Part shown: positions 8,920 to 12,136 of the stretch, piece by piece
Numbering within the stretch: position 1 is the first letter of the stretch
Layout of the letters: each line of letters begins with the position of its first letter
Source of the DNA: Larix sibirica
Lineage: Eukaryota > Streptophyta > Pinopsida > Pinales > Pinaceae
Length of the DNA stretch: 12,136 nt
Reading direction: 5' to 3'
NCBI GenBank assembly: GCA_004151065.3
Contig: NWUY0303913126.1
Location: 1 to 12,136 of the forward strand
Program-made: the position numbers and the translations under genes
Notes under the pieces: model-generated
The model's database searches: none
What the model was told of the DNA's origin: nothing
Seen by the model: only the letters and a program-made list of their open reading frames with translations

Positions 8920-9275
8920 CAAGTTTCCAGCATTCAATGGTGTGGTCGTCACGTCCCTCGAACCGAGTTCGCTGTTTTTTTTTTTCCTACTTCTCCACTT
9001 GGTGGCTCGACATGCTAATCCCCTACATGATCCTGAGTTTTGAAAGGCGAGCATCCCTGCTCATAACATAACATAGAGGTATGTGCACACACCCATTTTC
9101 ACGTTAGTAAGATCTCATTGCTACCCTCGAAACCCTTTGGCCTTGAAACATAAAAATTTTAAATGTTCTTTGAATTGATTTTTGAAAGAGCGTCCTATAC
9201 CAAGGGTAGGAGCACTGGCATTCCTCCAATATGAGCAGACGATTAGGCAAGATGAAAAATATTGATAGCAGGGGA
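8920..9275. other. MULE interior left of the poly(A) polymerase fragment, no clear gene
   Basis: Two overlapping minus-strand open stretches (9345-9121 and 9292-9104) are partly continuations of the decayed poly(A) polymerase region in other phases. Beyond about 9276 I can no longer align the text to the family with confidence, so this may be retained but eroded gene sequence or subterminal MULE sequence. Confidence 0.3.
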
Positions 9276-9573
9276 CTAGGCAAATTGAGCAACTAACAAC
9301 GCCCAATTTACACCACCTAAAAGAACGTTTGATTATACACTGCATATTTTAGCCCAAAACTTCGTGCGTATGAATCCGGTGGAAAAATACTCAACATTCG
9401 GGACAAGACGCCGAATCCGTTCATTCACTCAGAAACCATTCAGACTTCTCACTCTGTTCATCCGCATTGTACAATATTGAATCCTGTGAAGTGTCGAAGT
9501 CATCAGGAACAATTAGGATCACAACATTAGCATAAAGCAAATCAATAGAAATCCCTCTGAAGATAAATTTCAT
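9276..9573 (-). pseudogene. Captured fragment of a nuclear poly(A) polymerase gene (catalytic core), decayed
   Basis: Reading right to left, the first phase (9573 to about 9454) gives MKF-F-GISIDLLYA, then VPDDFDTSQDSILYNADEQ. This is the plant poly(A) polymerase catalytic segment, where the Asp in SIDLLYA is in the nucleotidyltransferase core. A loss of two bases near 9453 shifts the phase, and the match continues as VRSLNG, RLVPNVE, FWAK and then GGVNWALLVA to about 9276. That follows the family's order up to the helical middle domain. The second phase contains a TGA at the position of the usual Arg after LNGC, and a TAA where VYSNV is expected. A few residues before LGG are also missing. 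Poly(A) polymerase adds tails to mRNA in the nucleus, but this fragment of about 99 codons cannot make an enzyme. It lies wholly between the MULE ends, so capture by the transposon is the natural explanation. Confidence 0.8.
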
Positions 9574-9873
9574 AAAATAAATATAGTCCAAATCAAATCG
9601 AAAAAATGGTCCAAGTCGTCAAACATTTAGATTTCTATTTATCTTACTGATAGAAAGACATTTCTGAATTTTGCACATGGTTTTAATTTTGACACAATAA
9701 AAAATATAATGACCTTTTTCAGTTGCGTTATTACACATACAATATACTGTGATCCCTTGCGGTTGTCGATTCCTCCATAGAAATAGAACAGTAGAGCATC
9801 AGTATCATTGCTAAGAAGTAGATGGCTTATAGCACCTGTCCTCTTATATCCATTCATATAAGAACTTGTGCCG
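9574..9873. other. MULE interior with no assigned gene
   Basis: A minus-strand open stretch of about 72 codons (9857-9639) has locally coding-like composition but matches nothing I know. It could be a captured exon or intron upstream of the poly(A) polymerase fragment. The frame does not join the MKF-F-GISID segment, and I see no convincing splice pair. Confidence 0.3.
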
Positions 9874-9949
9874 TTGTTATTGCTTTGTTGATAAAGTTCC
9901 TCTGTGGACTATTGTTATTGCTTTGTTGATAAAGTTCCTGTGTGGACTA
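9874..9949 (+). repeat. Tandem duplication of a 38-bp unit inside the MULE
   Basis: Two adjacent 38-bp copies, 9874-9911 and 9912-9949, begin TTGTTATTGCTTTG and differ at one base (C versus G in the TTCCTSTGTGG stretch). The length is not a multiple of three and no frame runs through it. A recent replication-slippage or repair duplication is the simplest explanation. Confidence 0.8.
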
Positions 9950-10169
9950 TTCAACATCTAAACTAATTACCAACATAAGCTAACTGATTTTTAACTTTCC
10001 ATTGCTGCCACAAATATTATCATAGAACAACACTTCGCACAAGTATCAAGAGCGGAACATATATTCATGTGGTTTCTATTCCTCTGTCCATTGCCGAGAG
10101 ATGGAGCAAGTAGAGGGGTCATGTGGACTGCGGTTATAAAGTCTGGAGGGGTGACAACGAACGTTTTAT

Positions 10170-10550
10170 CCAGGAAGAAACCTACACACTGTCAAGCGAA
10201 CCTGCTTTTGTGCTCCAATAAGAAGTTCGACTCCTTGATTTTGGATATGCCTCAACTCTTCAACCTGCTTTTGTGCTCCAATAAGAAGACCCACTCCTTG
10301 TTTTAATCCAAATACATCTGTCAAACTTGAACGAATTTGAGCTGTTTCTTTCTCTACTTCCGTCTAGACAAATATTTGAAACTCCCTCTGTTTTTGCCCT
10401 TCTCAGAGGCGATGTTTTGTAAATCAACTTTCAAGAGATTCAATTCTTTCATATATTCCATATTGCTATCACTCTGTCTAATCAGTTCTCTCGTATAATT
10501 CATGTTGCTGTCATTGTATATGATCATTGAATCATGGGAACACCCTTGAT
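10170..10550 (-). pseudogene. Second captured gene fragment, coiled-coil-like, frameshifted, unidentified
   Basis: Two adjoining minus-strand phases look coding-like. The right part (about 10545-10400) reads as a Met/Asn/Leu-rich helix with RELIRQSDSNMEYMKELNLL. After a shift near 10390 and one TAG, the left part gives VEKETAQIRSSLTDVFGLKQ, then two copies of a 21-residue unit containing LLIGAQKQV. I do not recognise the protein. Amphipathic helices and coiled-coil character are visible. Its place inside the MULE suggests a second capture event or another part of a chimeric capture. It could also be non-coding sequence that happens to be open. Confidence 0.4.
10199..10300 (-). repeat. Two copies of an in-frame 63-bp-period duplication
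   Basis: About 39 bases beginning AACCTGCTTTTGTGCTCC at 10199 recur at 10262 with few changes. The offset of 63 bases is exactly 21 codons, so the duplication preserves phase in the coding-like fragment around it. That supports past coding status for the segment before or after capture. Confidence 0.7.
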
Positions 10551-10687
10551 GAGTATCCGTGGCAAACTAAGTTAGCAGCAGGTGAAACTGAATGTGAAAA
10601 TGGGATTGTAGTTTTCGTGATGGAAAATTGCTGCCTAGTATTACTAACCCCAGGGTACTGAGTCTTAAACGAGGCCGGTTTCAGTTA

Positions 10688-10830
10688 CAATGCTAAGAAA
10701 CAGATCCCTCCTTTCTGGCGAACGGGAGTGGGAAAAAGGAAACAGAGTTGGGGTGGGTCGGAATGACGATTTGGCCCAGAAAGCGTTGACGGGGCCGGCT
10801 TCCGACCCAAATCGTCGAATCTTTGGTGCC
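10688..10830 (-). repeat. Right terminal inverted repeat of the MULE
   Basis: This is the inverted partner of 8756-8919, ending in TGCC beside the right target duplication. The block CCGACCCAAATCGTCGAATC is nearly identical to the inverted left end. A plus-strand open frame at 10690-11037 runs through it into flanking DNA and is not a gene. Confidence 0.82.
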
Positions 10831-10839
10831 GTTCAAAAT
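10831..10839. repeat. Right target site duplication of the MULE (GTTCAAAAT)
   Basis: Exact direct copy of 8747-8755, immediately after the TGCC end. The bases beyond it differ from those inside the left border, so the duplication is nine bases and not longer. Confidence 0.85.
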
Positions 10840-11388
10840 AATTTTGTTATTATGTTTAACAAATGTTTCAAGAATAGGATTGGAAAACATTTTTTTTGGG
10901 AAAGATATCAACTTCTATATTTTTTTGATAAATTTTTGCAGGGTTGTAGTTTGGGTGGTTGGAAGAAAAGATTGTTGCCCTCCCACTCAGGTTTAATTCT
11001 TGTAAGTGACACGATACTCTTATTGAGCCTATTGTAATGATTGTATTTCAAGCTTTCCTTGATTCCTGCATGAGTAAATCATCCCATTACCAAAGGGACA
11101 ATTAATTTATTATCAGGAGAACAATTAATTATGTTGAAAGGTTTATGGATTAGGAGAACAATTAATTATGTTGAACAAATTTGAATGCGAAGACCATTAG
11201 ATACAAAACTAAAATTATAAAACTTGATGGATCCACGGTACTAAAAATCTCAAAATACAATTATAAAACTTGTTTAAATACAGTGTGCTGATGCGTGCTT
11301 TCTAGCATTCATGGTAGTCTTCTAATTCCCGATTAACCGCCTTGCCATTGACTCTCACTTGGTGCTCCCTTGATTGTCGACTACAACA
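10840..11388. other. AT-rich flanking DNA, no supported gene, with a short direct-repeat cluster
   Basis: No coding signal is convincing here. The notable content is the repeat cluster at 11095-11175. A second loosely repeated phrase, AATTATAAAACTTG, occurs near 11213 and 11260. The rest is simple AT-rich sequence. Confidence 0.45.
11095..11175 (+). repeat. Short direct repeats built on GAGAACAATTAATTATG
   Basis: Two identical 24-base copies lie at 11115-11138 and 11152-11175, a 37-base period. A partial third copy (GGGACAATTAATTTA) starts at 11095. Each core contains the palindrome AATTAATT. I see no ORF or transposon end tied to it. Confidence 0.7.
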
Positions 11389-11735
11389 TCAAGGAGTTGG
11401 GACATTGGAGTTGCATTCATGTGAGGGAGAACAGAATGATTGTCGTCCTGCTGCCGATGCGTCAATACAAGAATTAACATTATTTTGCTGTGGAGGAGTT
11501 GGAACGTGTGTGTCGTGACGAGGTCTAGGAGGACCGTCAGCTTGGAGTGATTGCCCTCCTCCTGTTGCCAACGCCTCAACGGAAGAATGAACATTACTGC
11601 ATTTATGCGGCTTTGGTGGAGATGGAACGTGTGGGTTGGCTTGAGAGCCCTGAGGAGGAGCAGCAACCAGAACATAATAATTTTGCAATACGGTTCGAGA
11701 AACTTCTCCATGATATGTTGTTTTATTTAGCATTC
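11389..11735 (-). CDS. Possible terminal exon of an unidentified gene with three proline-rich repeats
   Basis: On the minus strand a pyrimidine-rich tract ending TTTCTTTCAACAG is followed at 11735 by an open phase of about 115 codons to TGA at 11391-11389. It contains QNYYVLVAAPPQGSQ and then repeats anchored on HVPSPP (about 11631), HVPTPP (about 11508) and NVPTP just before the stop. DNA repeat offsets are 123 and 102 bases, both multiples of three, which favours a translated repeat. Each unit also carries a second half resembling NVxSxxxAxAxG. The upstream exon would lie beyond the AT-rich stretch to the right or outside the window. Alternatives are a pseudogene or a chance open frame over a non-coding repeat. 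I do not recognise the family and infer no function. Confidence 0.3.
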
Positions 11736-12136
11736 CTGTTGAAAGAAAAATAATTATTAGTATGTTAGATATAAAATTCATGACCAGAAAATTTGGAACA
11801 ATTTGAAAATATTGGGTGTAGGTAAAATACAAATATATTGGAAGATTGAATTTTGAAAAACTAAATTTTGAAATACCACATTTTAATTATTTAATCACTA
11901 TATAATGTAAATAACATTCAATTTCATAGTTTTTTATAAGAATAATTATTACTAACTAGTTGTTATCTCTCACATTCTCTACTCTCACTACATTGAGATT
12001 TTATATTTTTATTTTTAAATAGCAAATTTGATTGTCAATAACATGTTTAAAAATAGACCAATGATTTTAAATGTACATTTATGATATATCTATGCATATT
12101 TCAATAAAATTATTATTCATATAAGAAGACTACTTC
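11736..12136. other. AT-rich terminal stretch, no supported gene
   Basis: Strongly AT-rich sequence with only short open frames. It would be intronic if the exon proposed at 11735-11389 is real. I see no other structure. Confidence 0.4.

Larger units (their letters stand above)
8756..10830. mobile_element. Non-autonomous Mutator-like element (Pack-MULE type), 2075 bp
   Basis: The element has long terminal inverted repeats, ends GGCA...TGCC, and an exact 9-bp direct target duplication on both sides. These three together define a Mutator-like element. The interior shows no transposase (no MURA, MULE or zinc-finger SWIM coding seen), so it would depend on a transposase made elsewhere. It carries a broken poly(A) polymerase fragment at 9573-9276 and a second coding-like fragment at about 10550-10170. 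Capture of host gene pieces between MULE ends is the definition of a Pack-MULE, well known in rice and other plants. The GC- and CpG-rich ends contrast with the AT-rich surroundings. Confidence 0.85.

Noticed and set aside
8764-9071. Overlapping frames on both strands of up to 98 codons
   Set aside because: They lie across the MULE left inverted repeat, whose GC-rich sequence gives open frames on both strands.
9557-9562. Splice acceptor CTTCAG before GISIDLLYA in the poly(A) polymerase fragment
   Set aside because: The family's coding text appears to continue upstream through it (MKF-F-G), so it is more likely coding sequence than an intron end.
8756-10830. Fold-back element or simple inverted duplication instead of a MULE
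   Set aside because: The exact 9-bp direct duplication outside the ends, the GGCA/TGCC termini and the captured gene piece point to Mutator-type transposition.
10690-11037. 115-codon plus-strand frame
   Set aside because: It starts in the MULE right inverted repeat and runs through the target duplication into flanking DNA, so it is an accidental fusion frame.

Overview
The window looks like transposon-rich nuclear DNA from a plant. The main clues are a minus-strand Ty3/gypsy-type retrotransposon with a tRNA-Asp-like primer binding site, and a Mutator-like (MULE) DNA transposon carrying pieces of host genes. The protease text and the very long LTR remind me of elements from large plant genomes, possibly gymnosperms. 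That lineage guess is an inference and is not shown by the sequence. I see no bacterial operon, tRNA, rRNA or CRISPR array.

Region 1-7678 is the 5' part of one large LTR retrotransposon, read right to left. In element order it has a 5' LTR (7678-2385, 5294 bp, TGTTAGCAC...GTGCTAACA), a worn tRNA-Asp-type primer binding site (2381-2364), a leader, and a gag-protease frame from about 2218 that runs off the left edge. Reverse transcriptase, RNase H, integrase and the 3' LTR lie outside the window. The LTR itself contains a long reading frame (6711-3370, 1113 codons) for an unrecognised protein with a globular-looking N-terminal half, a basic linker and a long coiled coil. Both long frames keep their phase throughout but hold 18 in-frame stops (17 TAA/TAG, one TGA). 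All could come from C-to-T changes in CAA, CAG or CGA codons. The copy is therefore probably inactive, although the lack of frameshifts is notable.

Region 7679-8746 is AT-rich flanking DNA with no gene I can support. Region 8756-10830 is a 2075-bp Pack-MULE-like element. It has long imperfect terminal inverted repeats and an exact 9-bp target duplication (GTTCAAAAT at 8747-8755 and 10831-10839). It carries a broken fragment of a nuclear poly(A) polymerase gene (9573-9276, minus strand) and a second, unrecognised coiled-coil-like fragment with an in-frame 63-bp duplication (about 10550-10170, minus strand).

Region 10840-12136 is AT-rich. It holds a short direct-repeat cluster (11095-11175) and one possible minus-strand terminal exon (11735-11389) with three in-phase proline-rich repeats. 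The rest shows no gene.
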